NCBI RefSeq assembly: GCF_043641665.1
Contig: NC_092186.1
Coordinates: 18,521,001-18,585,000 of the forward strand
DNA length: 64,000 nt
Direction of reading: 5' to 3'
Origin: Enoplosus armatus
Lineage: Eukaryota; Chordata; Actinopteri; Centrarchiformes; Enoplosidae
Numbering within the stretch: the first letter of the stretch is position 1; every line of letters starts with the position of its first letter. Of the stretch, positions 1-12,300 are shown one piece after another. Both the position numbers and the translations under genes were made by a program. The notes under the pieces are model-generated. The model saw only the letters and a program-made list of their open reading frames with translations, was not told the DNA's origin and made no database searches.

Positions 1-249
1 ATGGCGTCATCTGCATACAAAACAACCATCGCTGGCTCAAAGAGTTCAACCTGGCAGTGCTGCTTATATTCCCAGAGATGCACAGGCAGCCATTTTCTGT
101 GGTTAAGTGGCCCACATAGTGAATCCGCGCGCCATCTCTCATAAACCGGGACGTGTATCCCCTGATGCATAGGGATGAACAATCAGCCTGACAGGCAGGT
201 AGTTACTCCTTCTTAACCCCAGCTAGCGCTGAGTAATGCAACATAACAG

Positions 250-740
250 CAGGCCCCCTCCCTTTCCCCCTCCTCCTCCTCCTCCTCCTCCTCCTCCCTT
301 GCTACCCTCTCTCCCAGTCTCCTCTCCTCTCTGTACCCTTCCTCACTCTCTCCTCATCTCTTTCTGCCTAGCCTCATATTTCTCACAAACTCCCTCTCTT
401 CATTATTATCATTCCTCTCTTTATCCCCCTCCTTTCTCTACTTCTATTCACTGGCTCCCTCTCCATCTCTCTCCTTCCCAGAGGCCCATGTTTCCTTGCT
501 TGCATTACACACAATTACTTCCATCCATCAATTATCTGCCTACTCCCTCTTTAGCTACCCCACTTCCCTTTCTCCACTCTATGACAACAACCCCCACTAT
601 CCTGCATACACGTTTCTTTGCGACCCCCATCTCTCACCTCCCACCCCTCAGGGCAGCTGAGTGTACCTCCCCTCACTCTTGTCCTCCTTCCCCTTTTCCT
701 CCTTTCTCTTCCCCCAAAGCGCACCCCTCCTGTAGCCGCT
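250..740. repeat. Polypyrimidine tract with (TCC)n core
   Basis: About 490 bases in which the + strand is overwhelmingly C and T, with a pure (TCC) run at 271-297. The lack of purine-rich stop codons leaves a 212-codon frame open across it (236-874, Pro/Ser/Leu-rich), which I do not regard as a gene: it is low complexity with no domain. The composition suits triplex (H-DNA) formation, which is inference. Confidence 0.85.
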
Positions 741-741
741 A

Positions 742-755
742 CCCCCCCCCCCCCC
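742..755. repeat. Poly(C) run, 14 bases
   Basis: Uninterrupted C14 directly after the polypyrimidine tract and followed by a G-rich stretch (780-865). It is one of several long G/C homopolymers in the window. Confidence 0.95.
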
Positions 756-3700
756 TCATACCAGATGTCCCTAAAGTTTGGGTGAGGGTGTGCATGGGCG
801 GAGAGGGCAGGAACAAAAGGACAGGATGGTGGGTTGGGGGGCAAATGGAAGGGTGGGTGTGGGGGATCATCTGAATGGACCGAGCCATCTTGCCTTACTG
901 TGTGCGCACAATAAGCACCATCAGATTAACAACTTACACATACACACACAAAACCACTCACTTCTGTTATGAACATTTTACATGGAAATAGCAACTTGGG
1001 AAAAGTCCATGTTTGGTGTGAATTAGTCAAAGCTGGTTATTGGACTGGTGTCTGTGACTCTTACCGTAACCAGGATTTCAAGGTCAGACACTGCTCTGCT
1101 AATTTATGAAAATATTACCATATGCTTTTACTTTATAGTAACTTTTTACAGTAGTTGACTGTGCATGCAGCCTTTTCAACATTAAATTCAGCTTTCCTTC
1201 ATAAAAAAACAAACTGCAACAGGATCCTGAAGCCAAAGTCACATTAGCTTTTCATTTGGTAATAATAATAATAATAATGTACATAAAGTGGAATTTGCCA
1301 CATTTGTAAAAGCTGCCAATACAACACTGCAAACAAACAGTAGCCTAAGTACCACTTGTTGGGAGGAAGCAGCAGAATCTGAAATAAACACAATTTTGAT
1401 ATAGTAGATCAATCACAGGCGATGCTGTCTAAGGGGCCCTGTTTTTTAGCTGCTGGATCCCGCCACTAAAATCAGACAGGCCAATTAACAAAGACCCAAT
1501 CACATTGTAAATTATAGACAGTAAGTACAGTGAGTGAGCATGAAAGGGTTCAGTATGTCGCTCAGGGAAACTTAAAAAGGACACACTCCTGCTGATGGAC
1601 AGATTGGCTGTTGCGGGGGACAAGACAAGTGACCTTCGTTACCAATCGGCTGTCATGCACTTAATCTTGGCAAAGTGTTCAAAAGTTTATCACCTCACAA
1701 GGCTCTAAGAAGGAATTCACTGAAATGTTTTTGGAAACTATTCCACTCTAACACATCCTGCTTCACAAATACACACTTCATACAGATGGTGCAACAGGCT
1801 GGAGTGGACCATCTAGCGGCCTGCATGAGCAGCATTTAAATGAGCTAACTGCAACCTGTTCAAACCCCTCAGGCGTAAGAATGGGGGTCCTTAGCCCCCC
1901 TCCCACTACCACGTGTCTAAAACCTCACAGGGGTCAAACTGCCAGGGCGCAGGGCAGCCTTTCCTGCCAGACCTAGTTTGCAAAGAGGAGGAGGCAGACA
2001 CCCCAAGGGGAACCTCTGTGCATCAATCTGGGGGAGGCCAGCTGGTAATCACACAACATTGGAACAACCCAACAGCAAGCATCAGGAGACAACCAGAGGA
2101 GACGCAGACAGAGAGACAGGACCAGACACATCCATTTGATGCCTGTCCCAGACCGGGTGTTAATTACTTCTCACCATGAAACACCAGTTCACATTAACTC
2201 CATAACCATAAAGAGGATGGGATCAGGGCCAGAGGGAATGGAGAGTGAATGGGTGTTTATGTGAATACAACAGTGTTTGGTATAGTTTCCTCTCAGGCTT
2301 CAACAAACTATGCACTATGTTTGTTCAAGTGTGTTATATCTTGAGGGAGGCAGACGAGAGTGGACGAGGGAGTAGCAGGCATCAACAGAAGGTCTGCTCC
2401 TGCTCGTCGTCAAAAGCAGATTACTGACACTTCATCAGAAGGAGCTGGAGCGAATCATTTTTGTAAAACCTGGAGGCACCAAGGGAACGGGCAGGAGGCT
2501 GGGGAGGTGACAGTGTGTCGATGTATTCCCTAAGGCTTTACCAGATAGTCTGTCAGGGATTAGTGTGTTTATGTGTATGAGGGGCAACCTTCACTTCTGC
2601 ACACAATAACTTGGTGACAGCAAATACTCTGATTAAGACTCCTTTTCCACCTGGCACTTCTGAGGTTATACAAGGGCAAAAAAAGCATGAAATGTATAAA
2701 ACTCATGTGTAAATGCACTAAAGACACATTTAAGATCAGACCATGCACTTATACAATAGCCAAAATGCAATATATACATATAAATATAGTCCATGCCAGG
2801 AAAAAAGAAAATAGGCATCTTAAAAAAATCATTTTTGGAGCATTTTGGAATCAGTCTGGATTCATATGCAAGAGTGATAGAGACAGACGGGAGCTGAAGA
2901 AGAGATACATTTTCTGTCTATCACCAGCACTTTGCATGTGAACAGTTTAAAGTCAGATAGACAGAGACCATAAGGAAGGAAGGATAGAAAGACAGAAAAA
3001 CAAACAGGAAGGTAGAGAAAGTGTGGTGCAGGAGAGAGGCAAATTGAGCGAGGGAGATATAGGGATGAAGAAAAACCAAGACCAAGCAAACACCGGAGGA
3101 GCCTGACAGTCAGCCAAGATGCAAGATGGACTTCAACTCAGCCAGCGACAGATCAATCCTGCTGAGTTCACACACCTTATCACAGCCTCGTCTTATCTGG
3201 CCCCTGCCTCTCAACCTGCGTCACCTCTCCCCAAAACCATTGCTGGCTTGTTTTTGGAGCACTGACCTTCTGAATTCAGGGAAGCTGGTGTGTAAATCTG
3301 ACTTTTGGGTGCCGCCGGGAGGGTCATGGCCATTTCTCACCTCCAACGAGGCCTGCTGAGGACAGAGCTACCAAATTTAGACCCAAGGCAACCAGCGGGG
3401 GTGTCTGAGTGAGTGGTCAATAATTCCTCTGCCAGCCACCCGTCTCATGTTTCTCTCCCTATGGCCAGGGTGGAAATGTAGGTCTATGGAGTGAAAATGA
3501 CACACCAGCCTCCAGAAGTTTAACCTTGATGATGTTTTAAATTGTCGCAACTGCAATGTTCTGGTTTTCTTCCAAAATGGCCGGGCTCAGTGACTTTAAG
3601 AGATCCTCTAACGCATGTGAGGGTTAGTAACATGCATTTCACATTGAACCAGACTACCTTCTCTCCTCAGCTATTATTTACTTGCTTTGTCTAATTTACA

Positions 3701-4344
3701 GCAGTCAGGCACAGCAAGATGTGTTGTGTTTTGAAGCAGAAAGCCAGATTGTGAAGGTAAACAAAAACATTTTGGCACAGGAAGGCAGAGAGGGTGTTTC
3801 TGGGTAACTCCAGCTTGCAGAGGCTTGCACAGACAAAGGTCTAAAGCTAAACTCAAAAACACATAGTTTGTACTGTATGTGCAATCCCATGCACTGAACA
3901 CATGCAGACGGTGGAGTAGATCCTGTGGGGTTCAACATGGAGCAAAACAACAAACCAAATGCCAAAAGCACGGAGATGAGTAGTTTGCCGTTGCGCAGTT
4001 TAAAATGGGTTTTCATTTAAAAGTTTCTTATTTTGTTCCTCTGCAGTCTGGTTTGGTAAAAGTGTGTGTGTCTTTACAGACTCTCAGACACAAAATGATG
4101 TTTCAGACTTGAGGGCTGCAAGAATTACTTTTCATGATTGGAGAAACCCTGCTACTCATAAAAGCTACAGTTCAATGCCAAAAGGTCACTCCTGTTCTTA
4201 TTGTTGCCAAAAGTTGTTCTTAAAAATATAGGAACCCAACAACAGTTCACCACAAAACAACTACTCCAGTGCATGAAATATCGATATTATTTAACCGTTT
4301 AAGGGTAGTGCACATCATGTGCATAATGTATGAATGTGTTCTTG

Positions 4345-4384
4345 TTATTATTCTTATTATTCTTATTCTTATTATTATTATTAT
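4345..4384. repeat. (TTA)n/(TTC)n microsatellite
   Basis: Interrupted TTA and TTC trinucleotides over about 40 bases on the + strand. Confidence 0.85.
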
Positions 4385-6771
4385 AGATGACTGAGGCCAC
4401 CGACAGGTCCCATTTCTGTGTTAAAACGAATTAGCTCCAGTATTCTAGCTGACACCAGGCCAAGTTCTAGTAGATTCAAGTATATTAACAGTGCAGTAGG
4501 CTATATTACATAACATATTCATAAAGCATTGGTAGTTTTGCTTTTATCTCATGCATAACTGCCATATCCAGAGACACAGTGAGAGTTTACTTCTTACTCT
4601 AGGTATTATTGATTTTATACATGTGCAACAATGCTGTAATTTGGATGATCTTTCAATTGCATTCTCAGTGGCTTTTATGCTATTAAGTTGTTGAATGTTG
4701 CTTTCATTAAGTGTTTCCCCAGCCTGGATATTTGGCAATAAAATAAATGTGAATGACAAGGGATGGCTAATCCACAAATCAAAGAGGAGGGGACACTTCA
4801 CAAGACACACTGCCTGTTTTCACAGCCAGACTAATTGTACCTCGTGTCGCTGGAAGAGCACTGATTTAGCACTCGGAGCATATTAAAATGAATAAACACA
4901 ATTAGCTGTGAGTGCAACAGCGCCTCTGCACAGCGCACATTTCTCTCTGCAACGACAGTCACTTCAGAGCAGCTGTTATTAACTGTGTTGTTGCGATGTG
5001 ACTAATTGCAAAGCACTTGACGCCACCAAAATGCTCCTTATTGGGATTTAAATAAAATGAACAGGGCACTGGGTGGTGAAAAGAAAAGTGGGTACAATGG
5101 TAGGCCTAAAAGCCTTGAACAAAGGGCTAAGCATATACGTACAGTAAATAAGTACTCTCATTATGACTGTTAAACATTTTACACTCTTTAGTTAGACCAT
5201 AGCATGAATTAAAGTAGAAAACAGAGGCCTAATAATTTAAGAAATAGAAGTTATTAATTGATTTTTGGAGAGTTCATCATTTACTGTCCCATCATCCAAT
5301 ATATCTGTATATGTGCTATAATTTAGTACGTGAGACTTTTGCAAATGGCAGAGATCTGATTTTGAAAATATTTCGCTGGTTGTCAGTTTCAGTTTCAGTT
5401 CAGCATCTGGGAAGTCTCAACAATAAACAGCTCTTAAAGTATCAAGAGCTCTGCTTGAGTTGCCTCGATTATCACCCAAAAGCCTAAGTTGGTTGTATGT
5501 CAAAGTGTCAAAAATGAACTTGAAGCACAAAGAATTAAATCGACAGACAGAAAGATGAAAACTTCTGAACTCTTTCAAATACCTGAAGTAAAATACATGA
5601 CTTTTAATAGCTTACAGTCAGTCTGTGAGGCCTGTAGCTATCTAGAATCTCCCTCTCTCTCCCCTTTGATCTTATTGAAAATGAGAGAATACACCCTACT
5701 GTTGAGGTAAGGGAAATAAAAGAAAACAGCTCAGAAAGTAATAATTGCAAAGGAAATGAATTTCAAAACCCTGAGGAGGACACTTCTTCAAGACCTCTGT
5801 ACTTGGGGGGGAAAAAAAGCATCATATCCGGGGCACAATTCAATTAGCTTTTCTTCCACGAGTAGGGAAAGGAGCTCCAGGGAGAAATCAAAAGTTTGGT
5901 CCAATAAAAGAAGTTTTCAAGGATGTAATGTTCTCACTGCCCCCTCCTCCCCCACAATTCATTACCACTGCTTACAAGCTTGCCACTCACAAATGCATCG
6001 ATCTGCGATTTCCACACACAAAAATAAATAAATAAGTAAAATTAAATAAAACAGCACCTTGCTGATGCTGCTGTGACAGACACGCCGGTCACGCTTAGTC
6101 GACTGCGCCTGGCAGCTTATCCTCGGCATTTGCATTGCCTTTTGTCTTTCTTGCCCAGTTATTTGACAGTGATCAGGGGTGATAAATTGTTCAATTAAAG
6201 CCACATTAAGAATCCAGAACACACTTGACGCACAGCCCCCTTGGTATACGTGTTGTCCAATTACTCTGAAGGACAAGACTCCTTCTTGCTACTGACAATC
6301 AACATGTGACTCTCATCATAAGACAAATGGGTTTATTTACACAGCCTAGCAGGCTGATTGAATACTGGAATTCAAGACTGATGATTTGGATTTACAACCA
6401 AAGTAAAGTCGGAATTTCCATTACAAATGGAAACGTTCAGTGTTTGATGGAACATGAGTTGGTTTTTCAAGAAGAGCAAAAAAAGAACAAAATACATATG
6501 TATTCTCCGTCAGGTTGGAGATTTGTCTTTAGTTCACAAAGATGTGAAACATGCGTAAAGCGTGCAGTAAATAGCACTAACTGGTATGTATAACTATCAT
6601 CTGCATTTTCCAGCTTGATTCCCTGGGCTGACCCTGACTACTAACTACTACTTCTCGGCTATTTCCATGAACATCAGGAACAAAAACAACAGTGTTTGGG
6701 CTCATCTGTTCAACAACCCTGAGTAAATGAAATGCATTACTAATCTTTTTTTGGCTTGCAGTAGATGCTGG

Positions 6772-6810
6772 GGTGGGATGGTGAAGGGGGTGGGATGGTG
6801 AAGGGGGTGG
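6772..6810. repeat. 17-bp G-rich tandem repeat
   Basis: Two full copies and a partial third of GGTGGGATGGTGAAGGG, starting at 6772, 6789 and 6806. The G-triplets could support a G-quadruplex on the + strand (inference). Confidence 0.85.
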
Positions 6811-7488
6811 AGGGGGGGTGTATGTTGCCCGGGGAAGGTTTAGCCTTAAATGTTCAGATAAAAATTAAGATCCATTACAATTCAGATTGGACTCACTTCA
6901 CTTACTGGCGCACTGCCTTAACAAAATAAGAAGGAAAAAAAGCAGCGCCATAGCCTGTAGCTGCATCTAAACTTTCCAACACAATCAGACAAAAGTTACT
7001 TCTCAAGGCAGAAGATTGCCCTTAAGAAAAAAAAGTACTGAAAAATTAAAACGATATTGTACAAACATCAGAGAAAAAACTTAATGGAGCTTTGTGTTAC
7101 CAAAAGAACTCCAATCACCTACAATAAACTCTCCACAAAGTTCACTACTACACACTACAGACAGCTGCAAGTAAATACAAAACGACTACAACATTGTAAC
7201 GGGATAGAAAAATCCCCCAGACATACTTTATGACAATCTTACAGTGATGTGTTGATGCAGTGGTTTCCTCTCCACGTTTCAGTAGTGACATTAACGGTTT
7301 AATAGGTATTTCTAGGCTATTGCTTAACACTGAAATAAGCCATGAACGTTTACCCTGCACAACAACAGGAGAGTATACACCAAGTGACTGAAAGCTGGTT
7401 TCCTCCATGTTTTCAAATGCAAAATAATGTGAGCATTTTGGTCAAAGATCTCACCAGAATGGAGGTTCAGTGTTTGATCTGCCTGTTT

Positions 7489-7512
7489 GGGGGGGGGGGG
7501 GGGGGGGGGGGG
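7489..7512. repeat. Poly(G) run, 24 bases
   Basis: Uninterrupted G24. It lies about 0.2 kb before the promoter-like island that starts near 7.7 kb. Confidence 0.95.
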
Positions 7513-7699
7513 CGTCCTTGATATGACAGTTTGGAAATCTCTGCATTAAAAAAACATTGGCTGCGATCTTGATTCGTTAGAGCAAACGCAAAGAAACTCA
7601 AACTGACAAAAGAGCAGGGGAAAATAAGATTCCTCTAAGACACATTCAGCACAAGAGAGAACAGCAATACCTTTTCTCTTCCTCCCCAGCAGACTGAGG

Positions 7700-8450
7700 T
7701 CTGCCAGCATGAACAAGACACCCGGAGACAAAACGGTCCAGCTTCATGGCACAGTTGAGAAATGCGTCTTTTCCACATTTATTTGCTTTAAAATATATTT
7801 AACCTGCTCTCTAAACTCATATCAAGCACTTCGACAGTTAAGAAAAGGAAACGTCGCAGTCACTTACTTCAACGGCGTGAGAAAAGTATTTGTGAAACTA
7901 CCCCCTAGTTGGTGTACGGGGGACAGCTTTTCAACTCTGTGTTCTCTGATGGTGAGCGGTCGTATTCCTTCAGAAAAACAGTTACTTCGCATCCCCGAAA
8001 AAAAACCGTTATATCCTACTTTCTTCGGCGGCAGAGCAGTCACTTGTTAACGGAGGGAGCGAGTATAAAATACTGCTATAATTCCCCGTGCGTTTGTATT
8101 CCTTTTCCCCCAGATCAGACGCTCCGAGCCAGAGTCTCCTCAGTGAAAGAAAAATAAAATACCCTTTGATAATCCGTGCGCGACACCCGCCGCGCGCGGA
8201 TCTCCAAATGTATATCTCTTTATTGGTGTCTCTCGTTATCTCCGCGTCCCAGGTTTTTGGATCCTTTCTTCCTAAATCCACCTCGTACGGACTGGGGGTG
8301 GGGAGACAGGAGTCAAATACCCCCCATTCTCCCTCCCCTCTTCTCTACTGCAGGGAGAAAATACGGAGCCTTGTGCTGCGTTCACTGTCGCCTCATAAAC
8401 TTCGTCTCTTGACTTCTCTTGAATCGTAAATCCTGCCACTTGGTGCGTTC
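7700..8450 (+). promoter_or_regulatory. CpG-rich promoter-like island with + strand TATA-like box
   Basis: The core at roughly 8090-8300 holds about 17 CpG dinucleotides in 210 bases, against very few in the flanking AT-rich DNA. On the + strand TATAAAAT lies at 8064-8071. A start about 30 bases downstream (near 8095) would give a leader without any ATG until 8208, where a signal-peptide-like frame opens. The - strand is also promoter-compatible (an ATG at the complement of about 7746 followed by a donor-like AAAAG/GTATTG), so direction is not settled. CpG island and TATA box are seen; promoter activity and start site are inferred. Confidence 0.45.
8208..8252 (+). CDS. Possible first coding exon of an unidentified secreted or membrane protein (partial)
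   Basis: The first ATG after the inferred start site opens MYISLLVSLVISASQ: a short n-region and a hydrophobic LLVSLVIS core, followed in the unspliced frame by VFGSFLPKS. This is the form of a cleavable signal peptide, with a plausible cut after ...QVFG if the frame reads through. A CAG/GTTTTTGG junction at 8252/8253 could be a phase-0 donor but is weak, because +3 and +4 are not the usual A/G-A. Other GTs at 8285 and 8298 are also possible, and without splicing the frame runs to a stop at 8427-8429 (open since 8088). The C-terminal part after 8290 looks random, favouring splicing. I do not recognise the protein and found no partner exon. It could be a chance hydrophobic frame in a 5' UTR. 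Confidence 0.28.
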
Positions 8451-8934
8451 AAGCACGTTAAGTCGGAAATCATAATACAATGGGGTCTGTAGGCTAAATG
8501 AACGAGTAACTGTGGCTCATCTCTTTTCTTATTCACCCGTGCTGCAATGGCAGAATGGAGAGGAGACATATAGCACTTAGAAGAGAATTGTGGGAGTTGT
8601 ATGAGAATAAGTTGTGAATTTTTCTAAGAATATTTCATAATTAAATGTTTTAATGCAAAGTTCCTTGTCTAAGATTTTTGCATAGACTACTAGGCCAAAG
8701 TTATAAACTACAAGAAACTGATTTACAAATAAAAATCTCCACAATGATGATGAAATTATCATGCCATACGCTCCAATATGATCAAACAGAATATGTTAAA
8801 AGCATATTTCCATGCATTTGCATTGCCTTAATAATATACGAATGATGTAACTTGAGCACTAAGAGAGATGCAAGAAGTCAGTGGTGCAAAAATTTAGGTA
8901 GACAATGCAACATTGCAAGTTCTTATAAAACCAG

Positions 8935-9370
8935 GGCTGCAGTCGAATAGTCAAAAAATGACGTCCAATGTCTTTTCCTAAACACTTTTAATTTTCCTCG
9001 ATGGAAAACGTCATGTGGTCAAGGAAAGATGTGAAGGAGAATTCATAAGGACTCAGAAAAGACAACCGCGGTGCTAAAAGAATCCAACAGCACTTACACA
9101 AGACTACATAATTATGAAATGGCGGAAATTATTGACGCAGACCTGCTGCAGCTGCTTTAAATATTGCGGCTGCAAGGATTTATGGGATGGCATTATGTCC
9201 TTTCCTTTCGTAAAGGATGGTCCAGTGTATCCTATGCTAAAGGAGATACAAAAGGAAGCACTGAAGCACCTTTCCATAGCATTTAGAGAATTCCACCAGA
9301 TCTTATCATGGCTGCCACTTAGATACTCCCGGGTCATATGGACTAATCAATTTCTTGACATGTTCAGATA
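8935..9370. mobile_element. Degenerate DNA-transposon-like segment (hAT-like start)
   Basis: The left side begins CAGGGCTGCAGTCGAATAGT, which resembles the CAGGGCTGCA... termini of teleost hAT-like elements (recalled, not searched). The interior is unlike the surrounding AT-rich DNA and holds an 85-codon + strand frame (9114-9371). I could not find a matching inverted terminus near 9370-9420 or a target duplication, so the right end is uncertain and the element would be truncated or very decayed. An alternative is a conserved non-coding segment. Confidence 0.35.
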
Positions 9371-9379
9371 AACTACATA

Positions 9380-12300
9380 GTGGTGTTTAGTGTAGATTAA
9401 GCCATTAAGTGTAATTAAACCAAAGAACAGCCAACACATGTTACACAATCTATAAGCTCTCTATACTGCACGTCAGCTAAAATACAATGCTGAAACAAAC
9501 AGGAATTGTTCTGTTTGACATGATCACAATTTGGAAAAAGTTACTTAGTTTTAATTGTTTAATGAATATTTATTACTTCTCAGCGGCTATTCTGCCATGA
9601 CATGCCCAGTTTGTCCTTGTTTCCATTTAAATTTCAAAAGAAATTAGCATACATTGTTTTAATTTAAGTGATAATAAAAAGAACCGTTTGAAAATAACCT
9701 TTTTGAGTCACAATGTGGTACAAAACAACAATAGCAAAACAAACAATCAGCTGTAATTAAAAGAAGTCTTGCTCTAGTGATCACTCATGAGCCACAATAA
9801 AGACAAAAATATTATATTGATTTTCAGCAACTTTTGGTGAGAGTCTTCACTCTTCATCCGTATTCTTTCACTTTGCTGTAAGTGAGGAGGGATTTGAACC
9901 TGATTTCACCCAATCACAGTGGTATTGAGCTGAAACAGCACTTCTGATTGGCTGGTGGTTGAGTTTGAATAGTGGCAGCTGGTGTCCACTTTGTCCAGCA
10001 GGGAGGTGAGGGTGGAGACACATCAATCAACTGACCCACAGTCAGCTATCACCAGCCTGCATGCAGCCAAATGTTACTACATCTCTGGCTGAGGCAAGTT
10101 TTCTTTACTTTTATTTGAGATTATATTCTAATCCAAAATCCATTCAGGCTCAGAAAGAAGTGAAATGTGATTGGCTGAATCGGGATTTACAAGCCATCAT
10201 GGCCTCTGGATAGAAAAATAAACCAGCCTCAACTGCTCGGCTGAAAAATGCTGGTAGCAGGCTACGTTAAAAGCACCTGCCTGGAGCATTAAGGCCTGGG
10301 GTGTATAATGGAAAATGAAGGAAATGAGATTGAATTAGGCAGTATTTGAAAGGGGGCTACAATTTGTGAGGCACAGTGCATCAAATGAAAGGCCTCTCCT
10401 TCCCAATTGGAGGGAGAGTAGCAATATATTTTGTGTGAACTTTTCAAGGTATGCAGGCAGTAATGGATGGGAACCAGGCCCTTTTAAAAAGACCCATCTT
10501 TGCTGTGTGTTGGCATAAAGCCATCCTGAGCCACAAGCAATCCTCCACTGCCCTCTCTCTGCTCTTTGTTTAAAACCCAGCGTGACATGTAACACACCAT
10601 AAAGAGATGTAGAGGGGTGTGAGGGGGGAGTGGGGTCTAATCAATTTAACTGCTGAGTGAAAATCATGCGTTTATGTTACGTAGATTTCTTCCTTGGCCT
10701 CTTATTCACACTACAGCCCCTTATTTAATCAGGCCGGTAAATCTTAGCGGCAACCCAGAGCTCTCGCTGCCATTCCCCTGGTGGCGTGAGCCTTAACATG
10801 GTAAATTTCACTCGGGTAGGGAAATGCGCTCAGTGGCCGAGGCTAGTGCTTTGGAAGGATAAAAAGAGCACTTACCGCCTGACATGTGCAATCCATAACG
10901 GAATAATGAGACTCCTCCACACTAGGAGCTCTCTTCCCCTGCTCTCCCTCTCCCTCTCCACTTTTTTTTGTTTTCCTTGTGAGTGTTCATAAACGCCATG
11001 TAAATTCAGAGAGCGGACGATGTGGCGAGTGCTCGAGGGAAAGCGTTAAATCGTTTGCGTCTTGTTACCGAATCCTGTAACAGCATGTACTGTGTGAAGA
11101 TGCTCCAGTGAACCTTGTTGGCCTCCTTCTGTCAGCTGTTATGCCTCCAAGTGAAGGTGATCCTCACCACAATGTTTGCTTATCACTGTTGTCCAACAGA
11201 AAACGCTAACATGCAAGAAAAAGGCATTTCAGGGAAGAAGAATGTTCTCAAATTATACAGAGGTACTACTACATTATGTATGCAATACAGTTATTTAACT
11301 GATTTTTAAGGACCTGGAGTCATGAAACCCAACATTAACATAATATGAATGTCCATAGACACAGTAAAGAAAAATAAAGTGCAGATTGTACTACAATTTT
11401 GAACAAATCATCCATAGTTCTTAAGTAATAAATATACAGCATTATAACGTATTCATAATGTCGATCTGCTGGTATCATGGTGTGATCTTCTTCATATTTA
11501 AAACAAAGATACACAGTAAACAGTAACCATGCACAGCTGATTATATATTTTCTTTCAATTAATTAGCCACACTATTAGGTTATTTCTTTTCTAATCGTAA
11601 GGGGAATTTTCATTCCCTTAAAAAGGCCATGCATGGTGCATGTACATCAAAAAGATTTATGCCACCATTAAAAGGTGAATACATTAAGTTTAGGCAGGTT
11701 TTTCCTTCAATATAATACTGCTTCTATTTACAGAAACAGGACGCACTCAACTTAAAAGCCAACAAAAGTTCAGCTTGTCCAGACTTACGTGCATATTTAC
11801 AGTTCTTTCTTGCCCCCTGTCTTGTTTTTAACTCCATGTGAGGCTGTTGAAGAAAAGAATGTCGCTTCTTTCCTTATTGTCTCCCTGCTCCCCTCCGTTC
11901 ATCTATGTCACCCCTAGGGGTTGAGGCACAATCACCTCTGATAGCAGCGGGCCATCGCTCACTCTGTCCCTGGAGGCGACAGCCCACTTACTGCCAGCTC
12001 GCGCTCAAATGGAGGACATTTCATCACCCCACCGAAAACACAATTAAAAACACACGCACGCTGCAGCCGGTGGCCCTCGAGAGCCAACCCCTGTCGCAAG
12101 TTTAGTTACTCTGAGCCCGCCTCGCCATCTCAGATATTTACTCTCCCTGTGGTTGAGTGTTTGTCAGCTAAGTTGGAAAGTGCTACGTGGTGTTTTAGTG
12201 CAAACGAGACACTGGAAGAAAGCGCTCAGTGTCTGATGCTCTTCTCTCTGAAAGGTATTTGCTTCCTTTGCTGGATGTAGCCTCAACAGCTGATAAGTGA

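Larger units (their letters stand above)
875..7480. other. Non-coding AT-rich DNA, no gene seen
   Basis: Frames are short and none resembles a known protein. It contains (AAT)n at 1261-1278, an imperfect (TTA/TTC) block at 4345-4384, and a G-rich tandem repeat near 6.77 kb. The stretch 1900-2130 is GC-richer and unique. The rest is AT-rich and unremarkable. It could be intronic or intergenic; the sequence does not decide. Confidence 0.7.

Noticed and set aside
236..874. 212-codon + strand frame
   Set aside because: Open because the polypyrimidine tract contains no stop codons; translation is Pro/Ser/Leu low complexity.
7546..7757. - strand frames beginning near 7731-7746 in the 8-kb island with a donor-like AAAAG/GTATTG
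   Set aside because: Neither reading gives a recognisable N-terminus, the donor is only fair, and the + strand has the clearer TATA box and leader.
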